Counted from the stretch's first letter, positions 45,587-57,350 are shown. The stretch: 64,000 bases of DNA from Henckelia pumila (GCF_033568475.1 NC_133122.1:135911402-135975401), one strand, 5' to 3'. Numbers and translations: made by a program. The notes: generated by a model from the letters alone, not told the origin.

Positions 45587-48494
45587 ATGGGTGTGGACTA
45601 CTACAAGATTCTTCAGGTGGACCGCTCCGCCAATGACGAGGAGTTGAAGAAGGCCTACCGGAAACTCGCCATGAAGTGGCATCCCGACAAGAACCCTAAC
45701 AACAAGAAGGATGCGGAATCCAAATTCAAGCAAGTTTCTGAGGCCTACGATGTAATTGAACTCTGCCCTTTTCTTGTCATGCCGTTTTTTTGTTTGTTTA
45801 TTGGATGGTAATTCGAGTGCTTTGTTTGATTGATTCTTGTCATGCCGTTTTTTTGTTTGTTTATTGGATGGTAATTCGAGTGGTTTGTTTGATTGATGTA
45901 GGTGTTGAGCGATCAGAATAAAAGGGCTGTTTACGATCAGTACGGGGAGGAAGGGTTAAAGGGACAGATGCCTCCGCCGGGTGCCGGTGGTGCGGGTGGG
46001 TTTCCCGGCGGGATGGACGGGGGAGGGGCAAACTCGTTCCATTTTAACCCACGTAGAGCGGAGGATATATTTTCGGAGATTTTTGGATTTGCAAGCCCGT
46101 TTGGTGGGATGGGGGATACAGGCGGTGGCTCTAGGGTTGGTGGGTCGGGTTTTCCTAGCAATATGTTTAGGGACGATATGTTTGCTTACAAAAAGGCTGC
46201 TGCAGCAGGTGGTGAAGGGAGCTCGGCCGGTGCTACGCGGAAGGCCGCCGCCATTGAAAGGATGTTACCTTGTAGTTTGGAGGATTTGTATAAGGGGACT
46301 AGTAAGAAGATGAAGATTTCGAGGGATATTATGGACAATAGGTAAAGTCTTCACCTTTTTTATGTTATTTCACCGCTTTGTCAGCTATTCTGTTCTTGTT
46401 AGAGTTTAATCGAATTGGATTCGATTGGATTAGCTGTGAATTTGTTCTTACAGATTTGTTTGTGTGTCTGAGGTATTTGAATTGGTTAGTAGATTTGTGT
46501 TTGAGAAGGGACCAGTTTTGGTTGCATAAGAGATGTCACCGTTAGCATTTCAACCGGGGGAAGCGAGTGAGGCAACGTCCACTTTTTGTTTGGTTGTAAA
46601 TTTCAGTGTTCTAAAAGACGACACCTAGGTGCTAAGCTGTCACCCATCGCCCCGATTTTTGCAAAGGCGACGCCTTTGGGCGATGCAGCATTAATCGGCC
46701 CCTAAAGGGATAGCAGTCCGCCTAGGCGACTCGTAATCCGCATAAGGCCTCGTGGACGGATTGATATATTAGATTAACTGTATATCGCATCTTTCCGATT
46801 ATATAATAGAACTTCTCGAAATGTATTTGTATCGGACGAGTAAGATGTCATGGATTTGAGTTTGAATCCAATACATAGGAAGTGCTGGAGAAATACGGAG
46901 ATGAACAAGGATATTTTAAAGATTTAGCTTTAAAAAAAATCCCCTAGGTGCTAGGCAGCGCGGGTGGCCGCTCGTCAGCCGCATTTTAGAACACCGGTAA
47001 TTTTAGAAACTTTTGTTTCTTTTAGGTAAAAATGTGTGGTGGTATTTAAGTAAGATACTTTGCATATGTAAAGTAAATATTCCTTTTACAAATGCAAATC
47101 AGGCTTCAAACTTCGAATGGTTTGTTTATCAGTTCTGTGTATTCGTCGAGAAAAGAAGATATTGCACCATTATGTACCATACCTTGTATCTAGGACATGT
47201 TGGTGACTTGGTGTTGCCCCAAGAGGGAATCAAATGTGCTTCTAAATGGCGAAGTTCTTGGCCGGGAAGAAACAAAAGCAGTAGCGCAGCTGAGTGGCGG
47301 TCAGCAAGGGAGTTGATCCCCTCATATATTTTTTTTAATAAACCCATTTTTTTTTTTGTGATAGTACTTTACATATGCAAAAATGTGATTTCAAGTTTTT
47401 ACGAATTCTTTGTTCCTCGGTTTCATTCCTAGTTTTGTTAAAAGCCCAGAAAAAATAGATTTTGGAATCTTTATTTCTATATTGCGTGCTCTAGTGTCCT
47501 TATTCTTAATAAGATTATTTGGTACAGATATTGTGGCAAAACAAGCTCATAAATTCCCTAAATTCACCTTCATAAACATCTACGCATTTGGGAAACAAAC
47601 TTCCCAAAAATGGTTTTGTTTTGTGTGGCTTTACTCTTTAGGAGGCAAGCAGTTCGTTATCGGCCAGATGATGTGCTTGAGAATTGGTGCAGACCTACGA
47701 GCAATTGTTGTCCAAATATCAATTTCATGTTCATAATTTATATTTGGCGATATTGATCATTATGGTCTCTACATAGAAATAGTTCTCTAAAAGAAAGTCG
47801 TAAAAGTTTTGTTGCGTAATTGCGTTGAACTTGGTGATCAATGCCACTCTTTTACAAGTCTTTTGTCTTTCAAACTCGGTATGGCCTAAAGTTAATGTTA
47901 TTTTCTAGATCTGATTTGATCTATATACATCTCCTGGTACATGCTCCAGATCAGAATGTATAGATAGTGTAGCCAATGTAAGAAACAGTGGTAACTAGCA
48001 TTGAGTAACTCTGCTCATAGCTTGTCATGTTCGATCAATTTTACGTTTGCAGGAGACCGGCCACCGTGGAGGAAATTCTCACCATCGCAATCAAGCCCGG
48101 GTGGAAAAAAGGAACAAAGATCACTTTTCCGGAAAAAGGAAACGAACAACGAGGTGTCATACCCTCAGACCTAGTCTTCATCATCGATGAAAAGCCTCAT
48201 AACGTATTTAAGAGAGATGGAAACGACCTAATCACCAGTCAGAAGATTTCTTTGGTGGAAGCTCTGACTGGCTACACCGCACAAGTGACGACCCTTGATG
48301 GTCGGAATCTGACAATACCGATTAACAGCATCATTAGCCCCACGTACGAAGAAATTGTTAGAGGGGAAGGGATGCCGATCCCGAAAGAACCTGGCAAAAA
48401 GGGAAACCTGAGAATCAAATTCAACATTAAGTTTCCTAGTAGGTTGACTTCAGAGCAGAAAATTGCCATTAAAAGGCTATTTTCGCCCTCTTGA
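45587..48494 (+). CDS. DnaJ/HSP40 co-chaperone, class B (SIS1/DNAJB type)
   Basis: Host gene of three exons: 45587-45751, 45902-46341, 48053-48494 (stop TGA), 348 codons. Introns of 150 and 1711 bp obey GT-AG, in phases 0 and 2. The start [20 protein letters not shown] has a good context (ggcatggg). J domain is residues 1-70 with the HPD triad ([10 protein letters not shown]) that stimulates Hsp70 ATPase. A Gly/Phe-rich linker (about 75-150: [26 protein letters not shown]) follows, then two C-terminal substrate-binding domains ([78 protein letters not shown]). No Cys-rich zinc finger, which separates class B from class A. No targeting signal or CAAX box; likely cytosol/nucleus. No frame defects. 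It is the only host gene I can support in the window. Confidence 0.96.
45771..45896 (+). repeat. 63-bp tandem duplication in DnaJ intron 1
   Basis: 45771-45833 and 45834-45896 match at 62 of 63 positions (one c/g difference), beginning ttcttgtcatgccg and ending gtttgattga. It makes up most of the 150-bp intron and stops 5 bp before the acceptor AG, so the T-rich tract is doubled. Confidence 0.95.
46606..46994. mobile_element. Small inverted-repeat element in DnaJ intron 2 (MITE-like)
   Basis: Perfect 11-bp terminal inverted repeats gtgttctaaaa (46606-46616) and ttttagaacac (46984-46994), about 389 bp apart, with GC-rich sub-terminal cctaggtgct motifs at both ends (near 46624 and 46943). It sits in the 1.7-kb intron. 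A target duplication is not convincing, so the superfamily is open. Confidence 0.6.
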
Positions 48495-49900
48495 ACACTA
48501 GTGGTGAAGTTCTTGGAGTACTACTCTAAGCTTGTGCTATTTATTTTCATGGTTGGTTGGAGTTTTGTGATTTTAGTGACAGTTCTTTTAGATTTTTTAA
48601 TTTAATTTTTTAATGTTTGTTTATTGCATTAAATTAAACTTTCTGGCCTTTTGTAATTTTATGCGATCCATTTTGATTTCGAGTCTTAATTGGCAGCCAA
48701 TTTTCATATGCTTTGACGTCATTTGGCTCGTAAAGTATATAATATCGGCTACGTTAAGCTACTTTTCGTATATTTTTGTTTTATGTCCTGTATTTTCCTC
48801 AAATTCTACGAATGATTAGAATTATGCATTATTCTGTTATCCTGTAGATGTATCATGTACGTGACAGTGTTGCTTGATCTTCGCCCTTGGGGATGCATCT
48901 ATTCTAGAAAATTTATTATATAGTTTTTCTTATAAGTTTCTTAGTATCATATTACTTCATATATATATATATATAATATAAAATACCGAAAATTATCTTA
49001 ACTTTGCTTCTTCATCTACATTTATTTAAAATCGATTAAAAAAAATCGCATTTGAAGATTTTGTTAATTGATATCGTTTTGTATATTTTTCTTTGTAATT
49101 AGGTGTGTCTTTAAAGTCAGAATTAAACAACTATATTTGATTATATAATTGTGACATGATGTAAATGTGATTATTAATTATGCACCTATACGTGCTCCAA
49201 GGGGCAAGGGCCATATTCTTGTAAATTAGTTAATATAAAAGAGAGAGGACTAAAAAAAAAAAAAGGAGGTCTTTTAGTCCTCTCAAAGAGAAGATTCAGA
49301 ATTTTGATTAATTATCTTTGCATGACGTGAATTACTTCGCCAAAAACCATGGTTCAGAGTCTGTTTTACTCGTAGACAAGCAAATAAGGTTGTTCACAAT
49401 CTTGATAGGAAGTCTTATTTCCATGCTCATCCCACGATTTGGACTTCTCCTCCAGATTTCATCAATAATGTTTTGAATGAAAATTGTAATTCTCTAAGTT
49501 CTTAATAATACTAATTCTTCCGAGAGTGTTATTTACACTTCACATTTTGTTAAATACACTTCATTTTTAATTTTATACTAAAAATTGGCAATTTTACCCT
49601 TTCATTGTTTTTATTTTTAGTCAATTCAATTATATGAACTTGAAATGAATATTTTATTCCTTAAAATCATCCTATTTTGAAAAGATTTTATTTAAACATC
49701 TTTTGTCTTTTTTGGACATGAAGTTATTTATTTTCTTGAATAACTTGATTTGAGATTTTGATAAGCTTATTATAATATCTTATCTAATATATTGTTTTCA
49801 TGTTGTTTAGATTCGATATGAACAAATCTAGAGAATCCTACGTCTACAAGGAAACATGTTGAAGGAAGGATTCTAGTCTATATATTGGAGAAAGACAAAT
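48495..49900. other. DnaJ 3' untranslated region and intergenic DNA
   Basis: The first 300-350 bp after the stop probably hold the DnaJ 3' untranslated region. AT-rich DNA follows, with a short (AT)n run at 48959-48976 and a 13-bp perfect hairpin (49243-49255 with 49272-49284). The U3 start of the Copia-C LTR must lie somewhere in the second half but I cannot place it without the other LTR. Confidence 0.5.
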
Positions 49901-50423
49901 CAATTGAAAGACGGATACATAGAGAGACCGTGTGAGTTTATATAAGTTGAGAAAGAGCTGTAGAATGAAAAAAAAATCTTGCATCGGTCGTTGTTACTTG
50001 AAGCCTTGAAGAACACTCGAAGATCGGTGATCGAGAAGTGTGCTACTCGTGTGATTTTGGCTTCAACATTTTTTTCTCCTTATCTCGTTTTATTTATTCT
50101 ATTTCATATAGAATGTTTTAGGAGAACTTTTACTCTTTATTTTCTCACTTGTTTTGAGAAATTGATTTTTACAATAATCACTAGTTTTAGGGTTTGTAAA
50201 ACTCTTTGATATATTTTCTAGTGAAGTTTTGCCCTCAGGCGCTGCAAGAGTATTTTATACTCTTGCTTAATTCATTTGAGTCTATTTATTTGGTTGCTTA
50301 TTTATTTTATTCACGCTTAAATTATATTCCGCTGCAAATTACTTTAGGTGTTATTGTAGATGTTGTCAACACCTTGTGACAACACCTCAAACTGTTTATG
50401 TGCAACCCCAATTCCTTTACAAG
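49900..50423 (+). repeat. Copia-C 5' LTR, 3' part (left end not placed)
   Basis: TATA-like tttatataag lies near 49936-49945, and the LTR should end at about ttaca (50417-50421), just before the primer site. U5 contains the inverted pair gttgtca ... tgacaac (near 50362-50384). The U3 boundary is unresolved, so the start given is only the confident minimum. Confidence 0.55.
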
Positions 50424-50436
50424 TGGCATCAGAGCC
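50424..50436 (+). promoter_or_regulatory. Copia-C primer binding site (initiator Met tRNA)
   Basis: tggcatcagagcc, one change (t to c) from the canonical tggtatcagagcc. It lies 59 bp before the gag ATG. Confidence 0.85.
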
Positions 50437-50494
50437 ATATTCTTGATATACTAAGAACTGATCTTGGTTTGTTTATTTTATTACAGGGAATAAG

Positions 50495-52310
50495 ATGGAC
50501 TCATTGTCTGTTGCGAACTCGTTTTTGAAACCTCCGGTCCTTGATGGCACGAATTACGCACTATGGAAGAATATGATGCGATATACTATTAAGGCTATGG
50601 ATGTTCGTGTTTGGCAAAGTATTCTGACTGGTTGGACTCCTCCAAAGACGCTAGATAAAGATGGAGACTACATCATCAAGCAAGAAGAAACTTGGACTGC
50701 TGAGGAAACACAAAGTTCAAGCTACAATGCTAAAGAACTCAATGCAATTTTTGCAACTGTGGATATGAGGATGTATGGAATCATAGCTGACTGCACTATT
50801 GCTAAGGATGCATGGAATGCTCTTCAAGAACACTGTGAAGGAACTGATAGCGTGAGAAGAACAAGATTGAGATTGTTAAACGCAAGATTTTAGAATATCA
50901 GGATGGATGAGAATGAAAGTATTGCTGATTATGATAAGAAACTTAGGGAAATAGCTACAGAGGCGCATGCTCTTGGAGGACCTATTGCTAGTGAAACTAT
51001 GGTGAACAAGGTGCTTCGATCCTTGCCTAAAAGATTCAATGGGAAGATTTGGGCGCTTGAAGAAATAAAAGACACTTCAAAGATGAAGATTACTGAAATC
51101 ATTAGCATTCTTCAAGTTTTTGAGATGAACAATTCAGAACAAGAGAAGGATAAAGGAAAATCTATAGCCCTTCAAGCCTCGAAACCCTCATACGAGGAGT
51201 ATGTTCAATTTCATCAAGAAGTTCATCAATCTGACTTTGAAGATGATTCGATCTCTATCATGACTAAGAAATTCAATGATTATCTGAAGAAGATGAAAGA
51301 GTCAAGAAAGGCGGATCAAAAACTCAAGGCTCTAATGTTCCCTAACAAGCCTTTAAGGATTACTGGACCAGAACAATCACCAAGGAAACTTGTTGATATT
51401 CCTAAGCCTCGACTGATGTTGTAAGGAAAGAAAAAGTTTGTCTCAAAGAAGTTGGACACTGTTCAATGTCACGCTTGTCAAGGCTTTGGACACTATGAAA
51501 GTGAGTGTGCCAACACGCTTAGAAAAGGGATGAACACGTCTTTGATTAATGAAGAGTCCGAAGAAGAAGAACAGGAAGATAAAGAAAGCCATACTGCCTT
51601 ATCTGCTCTATTGGAGAGCAAGAAAAAGTTTCAAGTCAATCCTTTAGGTGTTGCCGCAGGTGTTGCCACACTTGGCCACAACATCTCCCAAAGGTCAGTT
51701 TGTTTGAATTCTTCCATTACTGATAATATGTGTGATAATGATCCAGGTGAATATACAATGTCCATGGAAGAAGCCCGGATGATGTTTGAAGAGTTACATA
51801 CTAATTGGGTTGAAAGAAATAAGATGAATAATATTCTTTCAAAGGAAAATTTTGATCTAAAGGCTGATGTGTCAAGACTGGAAGTCATGCTGAGTAAGAA
51901 AGACATGGAATTAAGCCAAGTGAAGAAAGAACTCGGAAAAGCAAATTCTACCTTGGCCAAGTTTAATTCAAGCACTTCCAAGCTTGATTCGTTACTCATG
52001 ATGGAAAGAGATGGTACGACTGGTTTAGGTTTTGAAAACAGCATATTTGAGGTTGGTGAAAGTTCGAAAGGCCCTGTGTTTGTCAAAGAAAGTAGCAGTA
52101 CAGAAAGCTCAAGCAAAAAGGCCTTACCAATTGATCCTCCAAAACCAAAGCCACAGCCTGCTGCTCCTTCAATGTTTAGAAGGAAACGAAAGTACATTTG
52201 TCACTACTGTCATAGACCTGGTCACATCAAACCATACTGTTTTAAGCTGCAGGAAGATTACAGATATAGATCTGCATCGAAGGTGTTGCCAACACCTCCC
52301 CACAACATGT
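50495..52310 (+). pseudogene. Copia-C gag (SIRE-like), stopped twice and cut by Athila-3
   Basis: One frame from ATG 50495 (MDSLSVANSFLKPPVLDGTN) to the insertion at 52310, with stops at 50891 (TAG) and 51422 (TAA). The first 130 codons have the plant Copia gag start (LDGTNYALWKNMMRYTIKAM), followed by the UBN2-type capsid region (YDKKLREIATEAHALGGPI; VLRSLPKRFNGKIWALEEIK). Then a first zinc knuckle CHACQGFGHYESEC, an acidic stretch, a predicted coiled coil (LSKENFDLKADVSRLEVMLS), and a second knuckle CHYCHRPGHIKPYC. The long gag with two knuckles suggests the SIRE/Maximus group. Protease and pol would lie to the right of Athila-3, outside the window. Confidence 0.85.
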
Positions 52311-53739
52311 TGGTAGCGCTTATCGCGTACGCCCAAATTACCTGACTCAATCAGATAAACAAATTAATGTAGTAGTGTGAGTAGGGATCGTTCCCACGAG
52401 GAAAGGGAAATTTAAAAATGTTCTTAAAAATAAAAAGGGGGTTTTCAAGTTCGGATTAACTACTAAGAAATTTAAACAACTAAAATTCACTGGCATGCAA
52501 AAATTAAATAAAGATTGGGGAAATTCAATAAGAGACAAGCCTTGGTTTCGGTCAACTACACCCTTGATTTCATTCGTTCGATCATCGATTATCTAAAAAT
52601 CTTTAATCACGTAGAATATTCATCATTGGAAAATAAATTCCTGTTTTACCTAAATCTTAGTTAATTAGACACAAGCGTTCTAAGATAACCCTTATCAATG
52701 AATTAACCCAATACAAGTGATTAGATTTAAACTCACGATAGCATGCAAACTAGTAAAACTGATAAATCTAGACAACTCATACACAAGCGGATGAATTTAG
52801 CCTAGTCAATTATTATCCCTACAATTCCTAACCTTACAAGTAGTTGCTTCGCAAATTAGATAATTCGAACAATTACGGATTCAAACTCTAATTTAGCAGT
52901 AGATTATATATAAGAATTATCAGGTGATCAATCTAATAATCAAACATACAATCATGAAATAAATCAGAATAATACTTGATACTCAACAATAATCAAAATC
53001 TGAAAACATGAATCTCTCGAATAAATTAATCAAGGGCTTCGTCTTCCTTAACCAAGTATTAAAAACTAGCCAACACAATTCATGAAGAACAAAGTAAAAA
53101 TAATAAGAAGAGATGGAATTCTAGAATTCTTAGAAAAAACCTAGTCTCTTTTTTTTACGTTTCCTCCCCTCTCTTCGACAATCAAAACTCCCCTTCTTGG
53201 TAACAAATCGTCCAAAGATAAGCCTAGGAATTAAAACAAGAGTTTCCAAAACATAAAATTCTTCCAAAAATAAGTCTGTGCGACCAACGGCGCGGGCGCT
53301 CCATATAGTGGCGCGCGCGCTCAACCTCTACGCTCTTTCATTCCTCAGAATGGCGCACGCGCCCATTGTTCCTGCACGGGCGCTCAATGTCTACGCATTT
53401 TCTCCTCTTTTCTTCTCAGCAATGGCGCGGGCGCGCCTTATTATAGAGCGGGCGCTCAATGCTCACGCAAAAATTCCATATTCCCCTAGATCATCACGCG
53501 GGCGCGCCACTCAGCAGGGCGGGCGCTCCTCGCTCTCGAATTTCTCCTTTTCTTCAATTCCTTAAGCCTTCAATTCTTGATCTTTTCTTCCCTCTTTTGC
53601 ACTTATATCCATCAACTCGATTCCCACGCCTTGTTTCCTTCATATAACAAAAACAACAGAAAAGCGCATAAAACCGACCAATAAAACACAAGAGTCAAGC
53701 ACAATACTAACAATAGAAGCGCATAAAATGCACTTATCA
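52311..53739 (-). repeat. Athila-3 3' LTR
   Basis: 1429 bp, tggtagcgctt to gcacttatca. It matches the visible 5' LTR part (63081-64000) closely, apart from about 20 bp extra in the latter near 63605. Its U3 holds a CpG-rich array (53280-53535). Confidence 0.93.
53280..53535. repeat. CpG-rich dyad array in Athila-3 U3
   Basis: Four units starting near 53289, 53350, 53422 and 53494 (about 61-72 bp apart), each with a gcgcgggcgc-type box, a short spacer, a second ggcgcgcgctc-type box and usually a following tacgc. Homologous in design and sequence to the array at 57025-57350 in the same element. Confidence 0.85.
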
Positions 53740-55351
53740 AATTCCCCCAAACTTAAACTCTTGTTTGTCCCGAACAAAACCAACCGTCTAAAAAGAAACT
53801 TACACAACACCACAACATCATCAAGAATTATCGTGTATCAATAACCTCAGCAATGAAATAAAATTTTTTTAAATCCAATCACATCACATCCTCCTAACAT
53901 TGAAAAATTGTTTAAGCAAGAAACATAACTCAACCTTATAGGATTTTAGACTCCGCAACTCACGTTCACAACATTCTCCCCCAAACTCAACGCAAACATC
54001 TATAGATCATGAGGACTTTTAAGGAAACTCGGGATCAACACACAAGACATTCAATCAAATTAGCTCAAGAAAGAAGAAAGTGTGTGCATGTTTTGATCAA
54101 AATGCATATTCATAAAAAATGTCAATCGACAATCCATAGGCTAAACTCTCACAACCCCTCTCCACTAGTATATTAGGCGACTGTGACTTGGTCCATAGGT
54201 CTTATTCGGCTTATAATGTACAGCTGGGCTTATGGCTACAAACGAAGGCAAGAATTCAAAAAGGGAGTAAAATATGATTTTATCTCTTAAATCCACTCCT
54301 CTTCATTCACACGACAACTTTTTCATTATTTTCAACTCCATTTTTTTTCCTTTGAATTTTCATCCCGTTTTTTTTTCTCTTTTTTTTTTTCTTTTTTAAA
54401 ATTACTACACTTCTGTCGATTTTTCATTGCAATTCTCAACACACTATCCATTTTAAGTATTCAAATCAAGAGTATAAAAATCAAACATGCAATTACTCCC
54501 TAAAGATAGGAAATAGTGTTTAAGCTGCAGGTAGTAATTGTAGGACCTTGGAATAATACCGAATGGTGTTTTATCACACGTTTTCATGCATGCCATTCGT
54601 TTTCAATTAGCTCAAAAGGGGTACTAGGGACATAATGTATTCAGGGTGGCTTGAAAGGCTCAATCAAATTAGAAAAATTGCCTATCTCATTCCTAAGTCA
54701 CAATGTACCAGTATTGCACCTCGAGGGATGTTCAAGCTAGTTCTAGATTAATCTCTCTCCACAATTAACTCATATGAATTTGACCAGTGCAGAAAAAGAA
54801 GAAATCACCAACAGTAAACAGTGATTTTGCACAACAAAAACTCAGCAAATGCACCTCTTGTGCTCATGTATATGTGACAGCTCAAAGGGCAACTATGGAC
54901 AATGCATGAATAAATAAGTAAAGGCCCAATTGATCCAACAACGCCTCAATCCTTTCTATTTCTGTCCGTTTCAAATTCAGGGTCAAACGAAATTCACAGA
55001 GTATATAAGAGTTTCAAGTCAACTTGGTCAAAGTTTCAAAAAAAATTTGTTTGTCAGGAGGCAGACATTCAAGGACTCAATTTCCCAATTAAAAAAAACT
55101 AAACATTGGTTATCTTACCATTGTTCTCAAAAGTGCTGCAACTCATACAACTCACACAAAAACCACTAATCAATAAATTAACAAACTAAACATGGACACA
55201 CAAACACAACTAATGCTTAATTAAACAAAGTAAAACAAAGCAACACCTAGCATCCTACGGAACTCCCCCCAAACTTAGGTACATACATTGTCCTCAATGA
55301 TATGACAGTATAAAAGAACAGAACTAGGACATGTACCTCGGGTGATGACCG
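53740..55351 (-). other. Athila-3 3' untranslated region with two polypurine tracts
   Basis: Non-coding, 1.6 kb. The sense strand reads agtttaagtttgggggaatt next to the LTR (53740-53759); a second, related tract, taagtttggggggagttcc, is at about 55261-55279, beside the env-position stop. At 54335-54400 the plus strand is a long T-rich run, A/G-rich in the sense strand, like the one in Athila-2. No ORF here has support. Confidence 0.75.
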
Positions 55352-56518
55352 TCAGTGGTCACCACCATCACCGTCAGGATGTGGATCAGCAGGAGGGTCA
55401 GTCGGGCCAAACATCAGAGGCCACTGTGGTCGCGGGGGCAGGAAGCTGGAATCATCAGGAAAGTAGTGTGGGAGAACAGCTGCAGAGAGGTCCATCATGT
55501 AATTCATAAAGATTCCAGACGTCTGCTGCATAGTGCGAATCTCCTCTCTCTACTGCTGCTGCTCCTATCGTGATAGGCGCACCTCCTCCTCGAGTCTAGC
55601 CAATCGATCAGTCATAGAAGGATCCGACTGATGCTGGGGTGCCTGTGCTCGACGTCCTGCAGCTCTCTCGTCTCTCGCTCGCTGCACCGTTGGAGGTATC
55701 AAGCGGGTGTGACAGTCAAATGCAATGGCGGTGATGGGCTTCAAAATCTCCTCCGTGGGTCTCCATTCCACCCCGACCTCCTCACAAAGATCAGAAATAA
55801 TGACAGGAAATGCAAGACCACCACTCGTCTTGCCTCCTACTACGTGCAGAATAGTCTCTTGACAAATGAGTCCCAAATCAATGGACTTCCCCTCCACAAT
55901 GCAATAGAGCAATAAAGCGCGATCCTGTGTAACCTCGTGCTCATGGTCGGTCGGCTTCAGACGAGCACAAATAAAATTATACCATAGATTGACCTCATAT
56001 TGCAGCTCAGTCTTCTTTAACTTGGATGGCATACCATCTCGCCCATAGCGCCACTCAGCCCCCGGTCGACAGATGCGACGAATAACAGCGTCGTAATCAA
56101 TGTCACTGTTTTTGAATTCTTGATATTCGTCGTGATACACTGGAGGAATCTTAAAGAGAGTATCAATGGTGTGGGAGTCGAATGGAACCATTTTCCCACG
56201 CACGAGTACCTTTAACTGAACATGTTTCACCTTGAGATTGGCGTAGAACTCTCTAACCAAAGGAACAACTGCGTCCTGAGGTTGCTTTGCAAACACCTGC
56301 CATTGTCGGGCAACAATTTCCCGACCAACACTCGTCATATGAGTACTAGGGTCAAAACCAATAGATGCGTCGAATCCTCGTTCGGCAAGGATATTTTTCC
56401 CAAGCCATTCTTGATAAATTGCAGCCGCCTGGGCGTTCCAGAAACGCTTACTATCTGCGGAAGGGGCGGGAGTAGAAGAAGAAGAGGCCCCAAACTTAGT
56501 TTTCTTCGTGGGCGCCAT
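55352..56518 (-). pseudogene. Athila-3 env-position gene (plant transposon protein domain)
   Basis: Start chosen at 56518 (MAPTKKTKFGASSSSTPAPS), because the 15 codons before it are not like other members. 388 codons in one frame to TGA 55352, with two internal TAG codons at 55565 and 55550 that look like CAG-to-TAG changes. Basic Ser-rich N-terminus, then a globular region with VPLVREFYANLKVKHVQLKV, RGKMVPFDSHTIDTLFKIPP, LWYNFICARLKPTDHEHEVT and VEWRPTEEILKPITAI. A C-terminal coiled-coil-like part (DRLARLEEEVRLSR) and a Pro/Asp-rich tail follow. It belongs with proteins annotated as putative plant transposon protein. No transmembrane segment is evident, so an envelope function is not supported. 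Role unknown. Confidence 0.72.
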
Positions 56519-57010
56519 ATAACAAACACGTGGTGTGCACTTCTGAAAATTCACAAAAACCACAATACCACACCCTTCTTCCCTCTAGCTTCAACAATAC
56601 ACCCACGGCACGACTCCACCACAATCACCAAACAACCAATGCAGAAATAATATGCCCCCCCCAAACTTCAACAAAATTCACTTCACAATTTCACAATATG
56701 AATATCGGCTTGAAGGAAAGCTTCAAACCCAAAGAGGAAAACCAACACTTACCCAATATAAGAACGAACTCGATGTCCGACTTGAAAAGCTCCAAACAAC
56801 TCCTACTAACAATGTGAGCAATCCGACCAAAATCCACGCTTCTTCGATGGGTTGAGAGAAATTGGGGAAAGGATTTGGGAGATTGTAGTAGACAAATTGC
56901 TCCAAAGAAGGGATTTGATGAATGAAATCGATCTCGTGAGATTAGGGATTTAGGGATTTAGAGAAGTTTGCAAGATTTGGGAGAGAAAGTGAGACAACAA
57001 ACTCGAAAAA

Positions 57011-57350
57011 GTGTATTATATATCCCGTCGCGCGCGCGCTTAATGTTGTGGGGCGCGCGCGCATAAGCTTCGCACAATTTATCTCTCGAGATGGCAGATC
57101 GCGCGGGCGCGCATGAAAGTGGGGCGCGCGCTCATGTGCTTTGCATTTGCAAGACTGGGTGCCCAGGGATTGCGCGGGCGCTCAATGTTGTGGGGCGCGC
57201 GCTCTTGGGCTACGCAAAAATAAAATTTCCTGACTTTAAAGCTGCGCGGGCGCGCGTTAGAGTGGGGCGCGCGCTCTTGGCCTACGCAAAAATATAAATC
57301 TTCTGATACAGAGGTGGTGCGGCCGCGCAATATAATGGGGCGCGCGCTCT
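57011..57350 (-). promoter_or_regulatory. Candidate internal promoter of Athila-3: CpG array plus TATA box
   Basis: Five units at about 72-74 bp period, each with a gcgcgggcgc-type box and a ggggcgcgcgctc box (second boxes near 57047, 57119, 57190, 57264, 57338). Reading in the sense direction the array is followed by GGATATATAATACAC (57025-57011). From there about 490 bp lead to the env-position ATG at 56518. The array copies the design of the LTR U3 array. Promoter function is inferred from this layout only. Confidence 0.5.

Noticed and set aside
55565..56563. Longer start of the Athila-3 env-position gene at 56563
   Set aside because: The 15 extra residues are not shared with Athila-2, whose gene starts with a short basic Ser-rich segment like that beginning at 56518.
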